DNA from: Bacteroidales bacterium
GTDB taxonomy: Bacteria > Bacteroidota > Bacteroidia > Bacteroidales > UBA932
Assembly (NCBI GenBank): GCA_017430365.1
Contig: JAFRNC010000002.1
Span: 1-64,000 of the forward strand
Reading direction: 5' to 3'
DNA: 64,000 nucleotides
The first letter of the stretch is position 1. The number at the start of each line of letters is the position of its first letter. Below the pieces are notes generated by a model. That model saw only the letters and a list, made by a program, of their open reading frames with translations. It was not told the origin of the DNA and ran no database searches. Positions 32,607-42,951 of the stretch are shown in pieces. The position numbers and the translations under genes are program-made.

Positions 32607-34850
32607 TTATTTCACCTTGAAGGCTACCGGTTCGCCCGAAGCGCTGTCACCGGCCACCCATAACTGGAAGTCGCCGGGTTCAACCTTCTTCACTCCGTCC
32701 AGCCCCCAGAAAGCCAGTTCCGCTACAGCAACCTTCAGCTGAAGTGTACGGCTTTCACCTGCCTTGAGCGTAACCCTTTCAAAGGCTTTCAGTTCCTTGA
32801 CGGGACGTGTGACCGATCCGACGACGTCACGGACATATACCTGGACAACTTCCGTGCCTTCCCTGTCACCGGTATTGGATAGTTTGAACGAAATGTTGAC
32901 CGTTCCGTCCACGGGATAGGACTGGCTGTCCAGCCTGATGTCCGAATAACTGAAAGTCGTATAACTCAGTCCGTAACCGAAGGGGAAGAGCGGACAGGCA
33001 CCGTAGTCAAGGTAATAGGAAGTGTTGCCGAGCGAGGTCTGTCCCGCTTCAGCCTCTATTTCCGAAAGGAGCTTTTCCCCATTGTAAGGGCGTCCTGTCA
33101 TATTGTGCGAGTAATACATCGGTGCCTGTCCCACGGTCCTGAGGAACGTGACGGGGCACTTGCCGGATGGATTCACGTCGCCGGATATAAGATTCGCGAG
33201 CGCGGGGCCGCCCATCGTCCCGGGATGGAAGCTGTAGAGCACGGCATTACAGTTGGGCAGGTCGCGCTCGATGGTGAGCGGCCTTCCCGCCATGACTGTC
33301 GCGACGACCGGTTTGCCGGCAGACCTGAGGGCGGCCAGCAAAGCGCTCTGGGAACCTATGAGGTTCAGGTCGGCCAGGCTGTGAGCCTCGCCGGAAAGGA
33401 TTGCCTCCTCTCCGAGGAATGCCAGGACAACGTCAGCACGGCGGGCCGTAGCGACCACATCGTCGAAACGTTCGCGCTTCTCCCGGCTGTACGCAAGACC
33501 GGGCACATATACAACCTTGCCCGGGAAACGTTCCCTGAGAGCCTGCAAAGGAGTGACCGTATGGGCTTTCTGGCCGTCGAAACTCCAGGTGCCGAGCTGG
33601 TCGTGAGGCGCATCGGCCATGGGACCGGTTACCAGTATCGTACGGATCCGTCCCGGATCGAGCGGCAGTATTCCGTCGTTCCTGAGCAGTATCGCCGACT
33701 CCTCGGCACTGCGCCGGGCCGCTTCCAGATGGGCTTCCGCATACTGGACAGCCTCTCCCCTTTCCACATCCACGTAAGGATGCTCGAAGAGTCCGAGGAG
33801 GAACTTGATGCGGAGTATATTGCGGACAGCCTCGTCGATTACAGACTCTTTGACTGACCCTGCGGCAACCAGTTCCTCAAGATGGGAGATGAACCCGAAG
33901 GTCATCATGTCCATGTCGACACCGGCCTTGACGGCCTTTTCGGCAACATCCTTCCGGTCGGTGCCGAAACCGTGGGGAATCATCTCTCCCATGGAGTTCC
34001 AGTCAGTCACGACCAGTCCGTCGAAGCCCCATTCGCCACGGAGTATATCCTTGAGTATGAAGGTATTCCCCGTGGAAGGAACGCCGTCATTGTCGTTGAA
34101 GGAGGTCATCAGCGTCATGGCGCCCGCCTTGACTGCGGCTTCGAAAGGCGGCAGATAGACGTTGCGCAGCTGACGCTCCGTCAGGAAAGTGCTGTTGTAG
34201 TCGCGTCCGCCCTCGGCGGCGCCGTAACCCACGAAATGCTTGATGCAGGCCGCCATAGAGGTGGTGTCAAGCGTTTCTCCCTGATATCCCCGGACCATGG
34301 CCTCCGCCATGCGCGCATCCAGCCAGGTATCCTCTCCGCTGCCTTCCGCAATACGTCCCCAGCGGGGGTCGCGGGCGATGTCGAGCATCGGTGAGAAAGT
34401 CCATCGGATGCCCTGGGCGGTGGCTTCCAGCGAAGCGATCCTGGCCCCCTCGCTGACCAGTTCCGGATCGAACGTGGCGGCAAGGCCGAGCGGGATCGGG
34501 AAAATGGTATGGAAGCCGTGTATCACGTCACGTGCTACAAGGAGAGGGATTCCCAGACGGGACTCCTCAACGCAGATACGCTGGAATTCGTTGATCTTGA
34601 CCGGATCCACCTCATTGAGGATCGAGCCGATCTGGCCCCTGCGGAGAGCGTCGGCATAGTTGGAGATGTCTCCTCCGGCCGAAACCTGGTTCATCTGCCC
34701 TATCTTTTCGGAAAGCGTCATCCTGGAAATGAGTTCTCCGATACGCTTTTCAACTTCAGGATCTGAACCAACCGTAGTCGCCTTCCGCTCCGTGCATGCC
34801 GCAACCAGGATGACAAGGAGCGCAAAAATCAGGGTTCGGGTATATTTCAT
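32607..34850 (-). CDS. bglX: GH3 beta-glucosidase
   Basis: A 747-residue lipoprotein-type exo-beta-glucosidase (signal ends LVAACTERK). The GH3 N-domain barrel has LVARDVIHGFHTIFPIPLG, and the nucleophile is Asp283 in VVTDWNSMG. The GH3 C-domain and a fibronectin-III-like domain (VQVYVRDVVGSVTRPVKEL) follow. It should release glucose from oligosaccharides made by the GH16 and GH30 enzymes in the periplasm. The symbol is by similarity to the periplasmic BglX class. Confidence 0.92.
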   Translation of the reverse strand: MKYTRTLIFALLVILVAACTERKATTVGSDPEVEKRIGELISRMTLSEKIGQMNQVSAGGDISNYADALRRGQIGSILNEVDPVKINEFQRICVEESRLGIPLLVARDVIHGFHTIFPIPLGLAATFDPELVSEGARIASLEATAQGIRWTFSPMLDIARDPRWGRIAEGSGEDTWLDARMAEAMVRGYQGETLDTTSMAACIKHFVGYGAAEGGRDYNSTFLTERQLRNVYLPPFEAAVKAGAMTLMTSFNDNDGVPSTGNTFILKDILRGEWGFDGLVVTDWNSMGEMIPHGFGTDRKDVAEKAVKAGVDMDMMTFGFISHLEELVAAGSVKESVIDEAVRNILRIKFLLGLFEHPYVDVERGEAVQYAEAHLEAARRSAEESAILLRNDGILPLDPGRIRTILVTGPMADAPHDQLGTWSFDGQKAHTVTPLQALRERFPGKVVYVPGLAYSREKRERFDDVVATARRADVVLAFLGEEAILSGEAHSLADLNLIGSQSALLAALRSAGKPVVATVMAGRPLTIERDLPNCNAVLYSFHPGTMGGPALANLISGDVNPSGKCPVTFLRTVGQAPMYYSHNMTGRPYNGEKLLSEIEAEAGQTSLGNTSYYLDYGACPLFPFGYGLSYTTFSYSDIRLDSQSYPVDGTVNISFKLSNTGDREGTEVVQVYVRDVVGSVTRPVKELKAFERVTLKAGESRTLQLKVAVAELAFWGLDGVKKVEPGDFQLWVAGDSASGEPVAFKVK

Positions 34851-34856
34851 CTTCCG

Positions 34857-36215
34857 TTACTTTTTATATACGCGTACGTAATCCACCTTCATCGTACAAG
34901 GGAGCGCACTTTCATCGACTCCGGCATAACCTCCCCAGTCGCCTCCCCATGCAAGATTGAGGGTGAGATAGAATTTCTTGTTGAAGGGCCAGGTGCTGTC
35001 CCGTCCCGCCTGGTCGTTGCGGTATTCGAGAAGGAGCTCCCCGTCAACATAGCTCTTGATATAATCAGCCGTCCATTCGAGGGCATAGACGTGATATTCG
35101 TTTTCGGCGCCGGCAGTATTGCGGCTGGCCGTTTTCTGGGTGTTTTTGACATGGTTGTAGGCCTCGCAATGGATGGATGACGATGTGACATTCGCGTCCA
35201 CTCCGACCTCCTCCATGATGTCTATCTCGCCGCATGCGGGCCAGCCCTTGGACTGGTCGTCCGGCATCATCCAGAATGCAGGCCATGTGCCCTTCCCCTT
35301 GGGAAGCCATATGGCCGCTTCGAAATAGCCGTAAAGCCACGATTCCCGGCTGTTCATCCTGGCGGAGATAACCTGTCCGCCGTCTTTGCGCGCCACTATG
35401 TACAGTGCGCCGTCCTGGGTATAGGATGTGCGTCTGTCATCAGGGACATAGCGCTGAAGTTCGTGATTGACACGTCCGGGAGCCCAGTCTTCATAGCGCC
35501 ATTTCTGCACCAGAGTGGAGGAAGCGCCTGAGAAGTCGTCCTGCCATACCAGCTGATAGCCTTCAGGCACATAGGCACCGGGGGCGACTGGTTCGCCCTC
35601 GTTCTGCGTCACGGTCAGTGTCTTGACCTGGTCCCCGCTGCGGAAATGGAGTTTTGCCGAACGTTTTTCGTCGACATAGCTCCTGTTGAATTTCACCTTG
35701 AGCTCCCCTTCCCCGCGGGTGATGGTCTTGGGAGTGACCGAAAACCAGAAATCCAGATCACTTTCGTCTACGGTCCAGGAAGCATTCGCCGAGGTCTTCA
35801 CCACGATTTCGCAACCTGCTCCGTCTCCGGTCACCTCGTCCTGCGAGAAAGAGAGTTCCGGCACGAAAAAGGCCTGTGAAAGCCTCAGGGTTGCCGAACG
35901 GCTGCCGTTTGTGAAACGGATCGAGGCCGTGCGTGCCGCCGAGGTGTAATTGGGCTCGGCGGAAACTTTCAGGATGCTCTCGCCGCTGTAGATCTGGGAC
36001 GGAGAAGAGAGCGAATACCATGACTGGCCGTCGGTCGCCACGCTCCAGGTTGAATTGGCCGCAACCTTGAGGGAGGCCTCGCCTCCCTCAGGGCTGACGA
36101 CCAGTTCATCGGCCGAAAAGCTGATGACCGGTTCCGGCTCCGGTTCCGGGACAGGAACCGGATTGCACGAAACCAGAAGGAACAGGAATGACAGTATGTA
36201 TGACATCCTTGTCAT
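34857..36215 (-). CDS. GH16 endo-beta-glucanase with two BACON domains
   Basis: A 452-residue surface lipoprotein (lipobox LLVSCNP), with a Pro-Glu linker, then two BACON domains at about 30-115 and 120-205, and a GH16 laminarinase domain at about 215-452. The catalytic motif GEIDIMEEVG places the nucleophile at Glu330 and the acid/base at Glu335. The longer insertion-type motif (E-I-D-I-M-E) is that of beta-1,3(4)-glucanases. BACON domains probably hold the enzyme out from the surface. Its start overlaps the stop of the glycan-binding gene. Confidence 0.92.
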   Translation of the reverse strand: MTRMSYILSFLFLLVSCNPVPVPEPEPEPVISFSADELVVSPEGGEASLKVAANSTWSVATDGQSWYSLSSPSQIYSGESILKVSAEPNYTSAARTASIRFTNGSRSATLRLSQAFFVPELSFSQDEVTGDGAGCEIVVKTSANASWTVDESDLDFWFSVTPKTITRGEGELKVKFNRSYVDEKRSAKLHFRSGDQVKTLTVTQNEGEPVAPGAYVPEGYQLVWQDDFSGASSTLVQKWRYEDWAPGRVNHELQRYVPDDRRTSYTQDGALYIVARKDGGQVISARMNSRESWLYGYFEAAIWLPKGKGTWPAFWMMPDDQSKGWPACGEIDIMEEVGVDANVTSSSIHCEAYNHVKNTQKTASRNTAGAENEYHVYALEWTADYIKSYVDGELLLEYRNDQAGRDSTWPFNKKFYLTLNLAWGGDWGGYAGVDESALPCTMKVDYVRVYKK

Positions 36216-38137
36216 TACTGCAGATATTCCTGAAGTACGATATCAGTCACCGTAATCTTGGTTCCGGCCGGAGTGCGGCCGAAGTCGAAGATCAGCATGG
36301 CGGCCTCGGCGTCCGCGGATGCGGGTTTGATGCCGACCTTGCGGATCACTGCCGAACCCTCCTTCATATTGAGGGCATTGTCGTAGAAGCAGACCTTGGC
36401 GTCGTCCTCAGGATCGTTCGTCAGTTTCATGGTGAACTGTGACTCGGACGTGGAGGTGACGACGCAGGAGAACTCGTAATCATGTGAAGCAAGCAGTTCG
36501 ATGTCCGTATGCAGGGCGAACTGTCCCATCCACTCGGATCCGCCGATTCCGTCAGGCACGGTAATTTCGAATCCGTTGCCCTCGAGCATCGAGAACTCCG
36601 CGGTCAGTCCGCCGCTCCAGTCGGCGCCGCTGAACCACTGCGTCGTGGAGACGGTCGCATCGGGCCATAGATTCACGACTTCGGGCTTCTCGCTGAGCGG
36701 GATGTGCTTCTGGAGGCAGAGGTCGGAGAGGGTGATCACGGTTCCGGCGGGGAAACGGCCGAAGTCGAAGACCAGCAGGATGCTCTCGGTATCCTTGTTG
36801 AGCATATGGTCTGCAGACTCGAAGAGCGTAGTTCCGTTAACGGCGATATTGCCGTCATAGAAGAATTCGTCGTCCGAAGGGTCGTCCGCGGCCGTCATCT
36901 TGACGGTTGCGGTACCGGGCTGGGTAGCCGAGATGTTGCAGCTGAAGTCAAAACGCTCGCGGGCGGCCGCAGGGATATGGGTACGGATCTTGAACTGCCC
37001 CATCCATTCTCCTCCGCCGATTCCGTCAGGTACGGTGATGGTAATGTTGTTCTTCACCGAGATTCCGGGTTCCAGGCCACCGGCCCAGTCGGCGCCGCTG
37101 AACCACTGTTCATAATCGACAGCCGTGCGGAGCAGGTTGGTTTCGGCACCGGGACGGAACCAGGCCTCTTCAGGCTCCGGTTTGGGATCCGGCGGAATGA
37201 TGGGTTCCGGATCGGGTTCCTTCAGTTCGTCCTTGGGGACGAGGATGAAGTACCAGGCATTGCCGGGTTCGGCGGCGCTGCCGCACCAGACATACATCTC
37301 GTGCTCGGTCAGGCGCATGATGTGGTATACGCTCGCGCCGGTATAGAAGCCCAGAAAGGCGTTTCCGCTCAGCGTCAGAGTCATGTTGTCTTCGTCGAGG
37401 GAGAAGGTCAGGTTGTCGGCAGGTACGTAGGGAACGTCGAAGTCACCCACGGCGGGGTTGGGCGTACCCCCCATGCCGAGATGGTTCATACCGTTCTCGT
37501 TGGTGTAGATATACCCCTGGTTCTTCCAGATGAGCTTGGTGCCTTTCTGGATGAAGGTGTATTCATTGTCATAGAGCGAGCAGCCTTCCTTGCCCTGAGG
37601 GTCGCACTGCCACCAGGCGGGACCGTTCACCTCGGGAGCGGCGTTGATGTCGCCCACGCCGAAGTGGCCGCGGGTATAGCGGGCGAAGACCCAGGTCTTG
37701 CCTTCGGTGGCGTTGGCGCCGCCGGTGAGGGCGTTGAAACCGGGAGTGTCGAGGAGGCCGTAGTCATCTTCCGAAATGGTTATAACCTTCGAAATGGTGG
37801 CGCTGCCGCCGGTGGTATAGAGTGACATCGAGACCGTATAGTCACCTTTGAAAGGATAGGATACGGACACCTCGTCACCCTTGGCGGTGGAGCCGTTTCC
37901 GAGATCCCAGAGGGCGACACCCGGAGTCGAGGAGGTATTCTTCAGGACAATGATGTTGGGCGTGGCAGCCGAGGGAGAGGAAGTGAACGAGAGCTGGCTC
38001 TCGCTTACCGGATCACCGAGTTTGTAGTTGTCCCTGTCCAGAGGGGCGCAGGAGAAAAGGAGAGCTCCCAGGGCGGCAATGATCAGGGTTATTCTGGATA
38101 TGTTTTTCATTTTGGTTGACATTTTTGGATTGACCAT
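36215..38137 (-). CDS. surface glycan-binding lipoprotein with PKD and tandem C-terminal modules
   Basis: A 640-residue lipoprotein (LLFSCAP) in the SusE/SGBP position right after SusD. Residues about 45-115 are PKD-like (VALWDLGNGSTAKGDEV). A central domain follows, then a Pro-rich linker (PEPIIPPDPKPEPEEA). After that two related modules of about 140 residues each begin QWFSGADW and share ITVPDGIGG and EWMGQF; they look like carbohydrate-binding jelly rolls. The start at 38137 overlaps the SusD stop (TAATG); ATGs at 38122 and 38110 would also leave an intact signal peptide. Ligand inferred as beta-glucan. Confidence 0.82.
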   Translation of the reverse strand: MVNPKMSTKMKNISRITLIIAALGALLFSCAPLDRDNYKLGDPVSESQLSFTSSPSAATPNIIVLKNTSSTPGVALWDLGNGSTAKGDEVSVSYPFKGDYTVSMSLYTTGGSATISKVITISEDDYGLLDTPGFNALTGGANATEGKTWVFARYTRGHFGVGDINAAPEVNGPAWWQCDPQGKEGCSLYDNEYTFIQKGTKLIWKNQGYIYTNENGMNHLGMGGTPNPAVGDFDVPYVPADNLTFSLDEDNMTLTLSGNAFLGFYTGASVYHIMRLTEHEMYVWCGSAAEPGNAWYFILVPKDELKEPDPEPIIPPDPKPEPEEAWFRPGAETNLLRTAVDYEQWFSGADWAGGLEPGISVKNNITITVPDGIGGGEWMGQFKIRTHIPAAARERFDFSCNISATQPGTATVKMTAADDPSDDEFFYDGNIAVNGTTLFESADHMLNKDTESILLVFDFGRFPAGTVITLSDLCLQKHIPLSEKPEVVNLWPDATVSTTQWFSGADWSGGLTAEFSMLEGNGFEITVPDGIGGSEWMGQFALHTDIELLASHDYEFSCVVTSTSESQFTMKLTNDPEDDAKVCFYDNALNMKEGSAVIRKVGIKPASADAEAAMLIFDFGRTPAGTKITVTDIVLQEYLQ

Positions 38138-39690
38138 TAATATCCGGGGTTCTGCTTGAGCTCGAACTCGCCGGTACCGGCGGTACGGCTCATCTCACTC
38201 TGCGGAATAGGGAGATACTTGTCCTTGGAAGGATCGAAAGTACGGACGCTCTGGAACTCGGTATCGTTCTCGGTAAGCACTTCAGCGGCGTCACCCCAGC
38301 GGATGAGGTCCCAGAAACGCATTCCTTCGCCTACGAACTCCTTTCGGCGCTCTGACTTGATATTCTCGGCCGTCACGGGTATCGATCCCAGGCCGGCGCG
38401 GGTACGGATCTGGTCGAGGCACTCTTGGGCGGAGACTCCGCTTGCGGGAGCCGCACCCTGGATACCTACGAGCTCGGCATAGTTGAGCAACGTCTCGGCG
38501 TAGCGGAAGATGATCAGGTTGTTCGGATAGTTGAGGTCCACAGTACCGATAGGCGAACGGAGCGCTGTACGGGCGGCATACTTCTTCTGGAAGAGACCCG
38601 TGTTCTGGAAACGGGGGCCGTACGTGCCGTCGGCGAACTGGTTGATGGAACCTTCACGACGGACGTCGCCGTTCTCGAACATGTCCCAGGTGGCATGGCG
38701 TACCGGGCCGAAGCCCCAGCCGCCGCAGAAGACGGGATCGGAAAGCTCGTTCGGCGAGATGTAGGCGGGCAGGTTGGTGCCGCAGCCGGCCCAGGCATTG
38801 CCCCAGTCGCGCTTGCCGTCGGAGATCTGATTGCTCTCGAAGATAGATTCGGGAGTGAAGTCGTTTGCATCTACACCGGTCCAGAGGGCGTCGAAGTCGA
38901 TGAGGCGATAGCGGCCGCTCGTGATGATCTTGGCCATATCGGAAGCCACTTCACCGTATTTGGACTGGTCCTTCTGATACATGACCACGCGGGCCTTCAG
39001 CATATAGAGGGCAGCCAGGTTGGCGCGAGCCTGCTTTGCCGTACCGTTGGTGTAGATCGGGAACTCGTCGCCGGCGGCGGCAGCAGCGCTCTCGGCGGCA
39101 GCGATGTCGGCCATGATGTCCTGGTAGATCTCGTCGGCGCTCTTCTGGCGGGCCATGAAGGGATCTTCAAGCGGCTCGGTGAAGAAAGGAATGTTGCCGT
39201 AGAGTTTCCACAGGTGATGGAGATAATAGGCGCGGAGGAAATGGGCTTCCGCCTTGTATCCTGCGAGTTTGCGTTTGGCTGCGTCGCTGTCGAAACCGAG
39301 CGCATTATCGATTGCAAGCAGGGTGTTGTTGGCACGGGCTATGGCAGTGTAGTAGAGGCTCCAGATGCCGGTCGGGCTCTCAGAGGCGGGAATCTGGAAG
39401 AGGGACATATGGTACATCCAGGACTGGTCGCCGGCGTCGCCGCCGCCCTTGTAAATGTCATCGGAACGGAGGTCCGACAGCAGCAGGATGTGGTTGTAGT
39501 TGTAATTGGCGTAGGAGTCCATCAGGAGCGGCTGATAGGTAGCCGTCAGATAGGACAGGATAGCGTTTTCGGTAGCTTCCGCACCGGCGGCACCCTGGTG
39601 GGTGGTGTGGGCCGTGAGGAATTCCTCGCCGCAGCCGGTCAGGACCAGGCTGGCAATGGTGACAACCGCAAAAAATCTATTGAGTTTCAT
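38137..39690 (-). CDS. SusD/RagB-family nutrient-binding lipoprotein
   Basis: A 517-residue outer-membrane lipoprotein (lipobox VLTGCGEE, Cys20) that forms the lid of the SusC transporter. It shows the SusD helical repeats (KAEAHFLRAYYLHHLWKLYG), and the C-terminal family segment RRKEFVGEGMRFWDLIRWG. It lies 19 bases after susC on the same strand. Confidence 0.95.
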   Translation of the reverse strand: MKLNRFFAVVTIASLVLTGCGEEFLTAHTTHQGAAGAEATENAILSYLTATYQPLLMDSYANYNYNHILLLSDLRSDDIYKGGGDAGDQSWMYHMSLFQIPASESPTGIWSLYYTAIARANNTLLAIDNALGFDSDAAKRKLAGYKAEAHFLRAYYLHHLWKLYGNIPFFTEPLEDPFMARQKSADEIYQDIMADIAAAESAAAAAGDEFPIYTNGTAKQARANLAALYMLKARVVMYQKDQSKYGEVASDMAKIITSGRYRLIDFDALWTGVDANDFTPESIFESNQISDGKRDWGNAWAGCGTNLPAYISPNELSDPVFCGGWGFGPVRHATWDMFENGDVRREGSINQFADGTYGPRFQNTGLFQKKYAARTALRSPIGTVDLNYPNNLIIFRYAETLLNYAELVGIQGAAPASGVSAQECLDQIRTRAGLGSIPVTAENIKSERRKEFVGEGMRFWDLIRWGDAAEVLTENDTEFQSVRTFDPSKDKYLPIPQSEMSRTAGTGEFELKQNPGY

Positions 39691-39709
39691 ATTCTTCTTC
39701 TATTAAGCA

Positions 39710-42700
39710 TTAGAACGTGATGGAAGCGCCGACAGTGATGGTGCGGGCCTGCGGGTAGATGCCGCGGTCCACGCCGATGGTCGTATATCCGTCGGAAGCC
39801 ATTTCAGGGTCGAAACCTTCGTACTTCGTGAAGGTGAGGAGGTTCTCACCGGCCACATACACGCGGAAGTTCTGGATGAAGATGGTCTTGAGAAGCTTGG
39901 CGGGAAGCGTGTAACCGATCTGGGCGGTCTTCAGGCGCACGAATGAGCCGTCCTTGACCCAGAGGTCGGAGGAACGCCAGTTCTGGTTGGGGTTGGCGTT
40001 GGTCATGCGGGGGACATGGTTGGAAGTGCCCTCGCCGATCCAGCGGTTCAGCACCCATGCGGGAAGGTTCTGGGCGGGGATATCACCACGCATGCAGTAG
40101 TCGAAGATCTGGTTGCCGAACGAACCCTGGAAGAAGAGGGATGCGTCGAAGCCTTTCCAGTCTGCCGTGAGGGTGAGGCCTGCCGTCCAGTCGGGCATAC
40201 CTTTGCCGATCATGGTGCGGTCGTTGTCGTTCACGTAACCGTCACCGTTATAATCGACGAACTTGACGTCGCCGGGCTGCGCATTGGGCTGCATGAGGCC
40301 GCCGTCCCTATTCTTGTAGGAATTGACCTCAGCCCAGTTCTGGAAGATACCGTCGGTCTTCATACCATAGAAGTAAGGCCATACCATTCCGTTGGAACCC
40401 TTCACGTAGTCGCCGATACCGGAAGCGCCGTTGCTCTGGTACACAGCCTCGCCGGACTCGTTGCCGAGATTGATCAGCCGGTTGCGTAGCAGGGAGGCAT
40501 TGGCGTTGATGCCATAGTGGAAGTCTCCAATTTGATGCTGCCAGCCGAGTTCGAACTCGTGGCCCCAGTTGCGCATGTCACCGAGGTTGGACATCGGAGC
40601 ACCCTGTCCCACATAGGAAGGGATCGGCTTGTCCATCAGCATGCCGTTGGTCCTCTTGTTATAGAAATCGTATCCGAAGCTCAGCCTGTCATTGAACATG
40701 CGGAGGTCGAAACCGACGTCGATCTGCTCGGATTCCTCCCAGCGGATGGTCGGGTTGGCCAGAGCGGCCGGGGAGGCGCCGGAATACATGTTTCCGTAAG
40801 CAGCGCTGCCGATGCCGAAATAATACTCCTGACCGGTATCCATAAGGGATGCATAGCGGAAGTTACCGATGTTCTCGTTACCGTTCTTACCCCAGCTGGC
40901 GCGGAGCTTGAGCTGGTTGATCCAGTCGGGACGGCCTTCACGGAACCAGGGCTCGTTGGTCACGTTCCAACCGGCGGAAACTGCCGGGAAGGTAGCCCAC
41001 TTGTGGCCCGGACCGAAACGTGAGGAACCGTCGCGGCGGACCGTGAACTCCAGCATGTAACGTTCGTCAAAGTTGTAGTCGAAGCGGAAGAAATAGGAAG
41101 CCAGGCGCTGTACGTCGTAGCCGCCGGTACCGCCGCTCGTACGCTCGTCATCGGTATTGCCGATAGCGGAATCGATATATGCCATGTTCGGGTTGGTCTC
41201 CTTAAGATTGTAGTCGGTACCCGATACATAAGTATAGGAATAACTCATGGCAGACTGGCCGAGGACGGCAGTGAAATGGTGGCGTCCAACGGCTTTGTCG
41301 AAGGTGAAATAGTTCTCCACCTGCCAGCGGAGGCCTTCGTTCATGCCCATGTTGACCCAGCTGGTAAGAGTCTGGTTCATGGAGCTCTTGTACTGCTCGA
41401 AACCGTAGCCGCGGTTGCGCCAGAAAGAGAGGTCGGTGCCGAAGTTGCTCTTGAACTTGAGGAAAGGCAGTATCTGCAGTTCGGCGGCGAAGTTGGTCAC
41501 GAACTTATGGGTCTTGTAGAGGGTGTTGGACGGGGTATCGAGGTTCGCGACCGGGTTGGTGAGTTCCTGGTAGCCCGTCGGAGGCAGCGAATAGACGCGG
41601 CCGTCAGCCGAAACGATGGCGGTCGGATGCTCAGCAAGGATGCGGGCGGCCGTGGCAGCGTCGGCGAATACGGGAACTGACGGGTTGAAGCCTACTGCGG
41701 AACCCAGCACCGAACCGAACTCGGAGTTCGTGGTGATGCCGGCCGCATTGATGTTGGAGTAGGCGATGTTGGCCGTCAGGGTCAGTTTGTTGAGGAAGTT
41801 GCGTTCCTTCGTCTCAAAGGGGATGTAGGTGTTGTTGGAACGGATGGAAAGGCGGTCATAGTTCGACTTTCCATAATTACCGCCGACGATACCATCCTGC
41901 TTGAAGTAGCCCAGGGAGACGAAATAGGTCGCCTTTTCGGTTCCGCCGCTCACTGAGAACTGATGCTGCATGATGGGAGCGTTATAATAGAAGGTCTCGT
42001 CCTGCCAGTCGGTACCCTTGCCGGCCGCTGCGATCTCGGCTGCCGAATAGAGGGGCGCGCCGCCATCGTTGATACGGCCTTCGTTCATAATCACCATATA
42101 TTCAGTGGCGTTGAGGACTTCCTTCTTCCTCCAGGGGTTCTGCCAGCCGTAGCTTCCGTTGTAAGTGATGGATGCTTGTCCCTTTTCGCCGTTGCGGGTG
42201 GTCACGAGGACGACGCCGTTGGCTGCACGGGCACCGTAGATGGCTGCGGAAGCCGCATCCTTCAGGATTTCCACCGACTTGATGTCGTTGGGGTTAAGGT
42301 AGTCGATGCCGCCGTCGACCGGCATGCCGTCCACTATATAAAGAGGATCGGAGTTGTTGACGGTACCGATACCGCGGATCTTGATCTGGGAACCGGAACC
42401 GGGCTGGCCGGAGGCCTGGGTGATCTGGACACCGGAGACCTTGCCTTTGATGGCATCGTTGACTGTGGAGGCGCGGACCTTGTTGAGGGCGTCGCCGTCA
42501 ACCTTGGAAATGGATGCGGTCACGACGCTCTTCTTCTGGACACCGTAACCTACGACGACGGTCTCTTCGAGCATCTCGGTGTCATCTTCGAGGATGATTT
42601 CGAGATTCTGCGCCTGCGAGACCGTGACGGTGCGTGTCACATAGCCTATGCAGGATACTTCCAGGACGGCACCGGGAGCTACGCGGATAGAGAAATCTCC

Positions 42701-42865
42701 GTCCACTCCGGCCGATGTGCCGTTGTTGGTTCCCTGCTCGACCACGAATGCGCCGACAATCGGCTGACGGGAGGAGTCCAGAACTACACCTGTCACGGTG
42801 ATGCTCTGGGCGAAAGCCGTCAGGGTCAATCCTAATGCAAGGATCAATGCAGCTAATTTTTTCAT
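39710..42865 (-). CDS. SusC/RagA-family TonB-linked transporter
   Basis: A 1051-residue outer-membrane transporter with a signal peptide (LTAFAQS). A carboxypeptidase-like regulatory domain lies at about 23-105 (ITVTGVVLDSSRQPIVGAF), a plug at about 115-220 (VVGYGVQKKSVVTASIS and IVDGMPVDGGIDYLNPNDI), and the barrel ends in TVGASITF. It is the first gene of the polysaccharide locus and should import glucan oligosaccharides using TonB energy. Confidence 0.96.
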   Translation of the reverse strand: MKKLAALILALGLTLTAFAQSITVTGVVLDSSRQPIVGAFVVEQGTNNGTSAGVDGDFSIRVAPGAVLEVSCIGYVTRTVTVSQAQNLEIILEDDTEMLEETVVVGYGVQKKSVVTASISKVDGDALNKVRASTVNDAIKGKVSGVQITQASGQPGSGSQIKIRGIGTVNNSDPLYIVDGMPVDGGIDYLNPNDIKSVEILKDAASAAIYGARAANGVVLVTTRNGEKGQASITYNGSYGWQNPWRKKEVLNATEYMVIMNEGRINDGGAPLYSAAEIAAAGKGTDWQDETFYYNAPIMQHQFSVSGGTEKATYFVSLGYFKQDGIVGGNYGKSNYDRLSIRSNNTYIPFETKERNFLNKLTLTANIAYSNINAAGITTNSEFGSVLGSAVGFNPSVPVFADAATAARILAEHPTAIVSADGRVYSLPPTGYQELTNPVANLDTPSNTLYKTHKFVTNFAAELQILPFLKFKSNFGTDLSFWRNRGYGFEQYKSSMNQTLTSWVNMGMNEGLRWQVENYFTFDKAVGRHHFTAVLGQSAMSYSYTYVSGTDYNLKETNPNMAYIDSAIGNTDDERTSGGTGGYDVQRLASYFFRFDYNFDERYMLEFTVRRDGSSRFGPGHKWATFPAVSAGWNVTNEPWFREGRPDWINQLKLRASWGKNGNENIGNFRYASLMDTGQEYYFGIGSAAYGNMYSGASPAALANPTIRWEESEQIDVGFDLRMFNDRLSFGYDFYNKRTNGMLMDKPIPSYVGQGAPMSNLGDMRNWGHEFELGWQHQIGDFHYGINANASLLRNRLINLGNESGEAVYQSNGASGIGDYVKGSNGMVWPYFYGMKTDGIFQNWAEVNSYKNRDGGLMQPNAQPGDVKFVDYNGDGYVNDNDRTMIGKGMPDWTAGLTLTADWKGFDASLFFQGSFGNQIFDYCMRGDIPAQNLPAWVLNRWIGEGTSNHVPRMTNANPNQNWRSSDLWVKDGSFVRLKTAQIGYTLPAKLLKTIFIQNFRVYVAGENLLTFTKYEGFDPEMASDGYTTIGVDRGIYPQARTITVGASITF

Positions 42866-42951
42866 ACGCTTAATGGATTAATTCGGGCGTTTTTGGTTAA
42901 TGTTTGATAGTTGAATTCGTTTATTTCAGTTTTTTCGACATCAAGTCAATA

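Noticed and set aside
40016..42835. Several plus-strand frames opposite susC (157-290 codons)
   Set aside because: They mirror the susC codons and contain no known pattern; susC is unmistakable.
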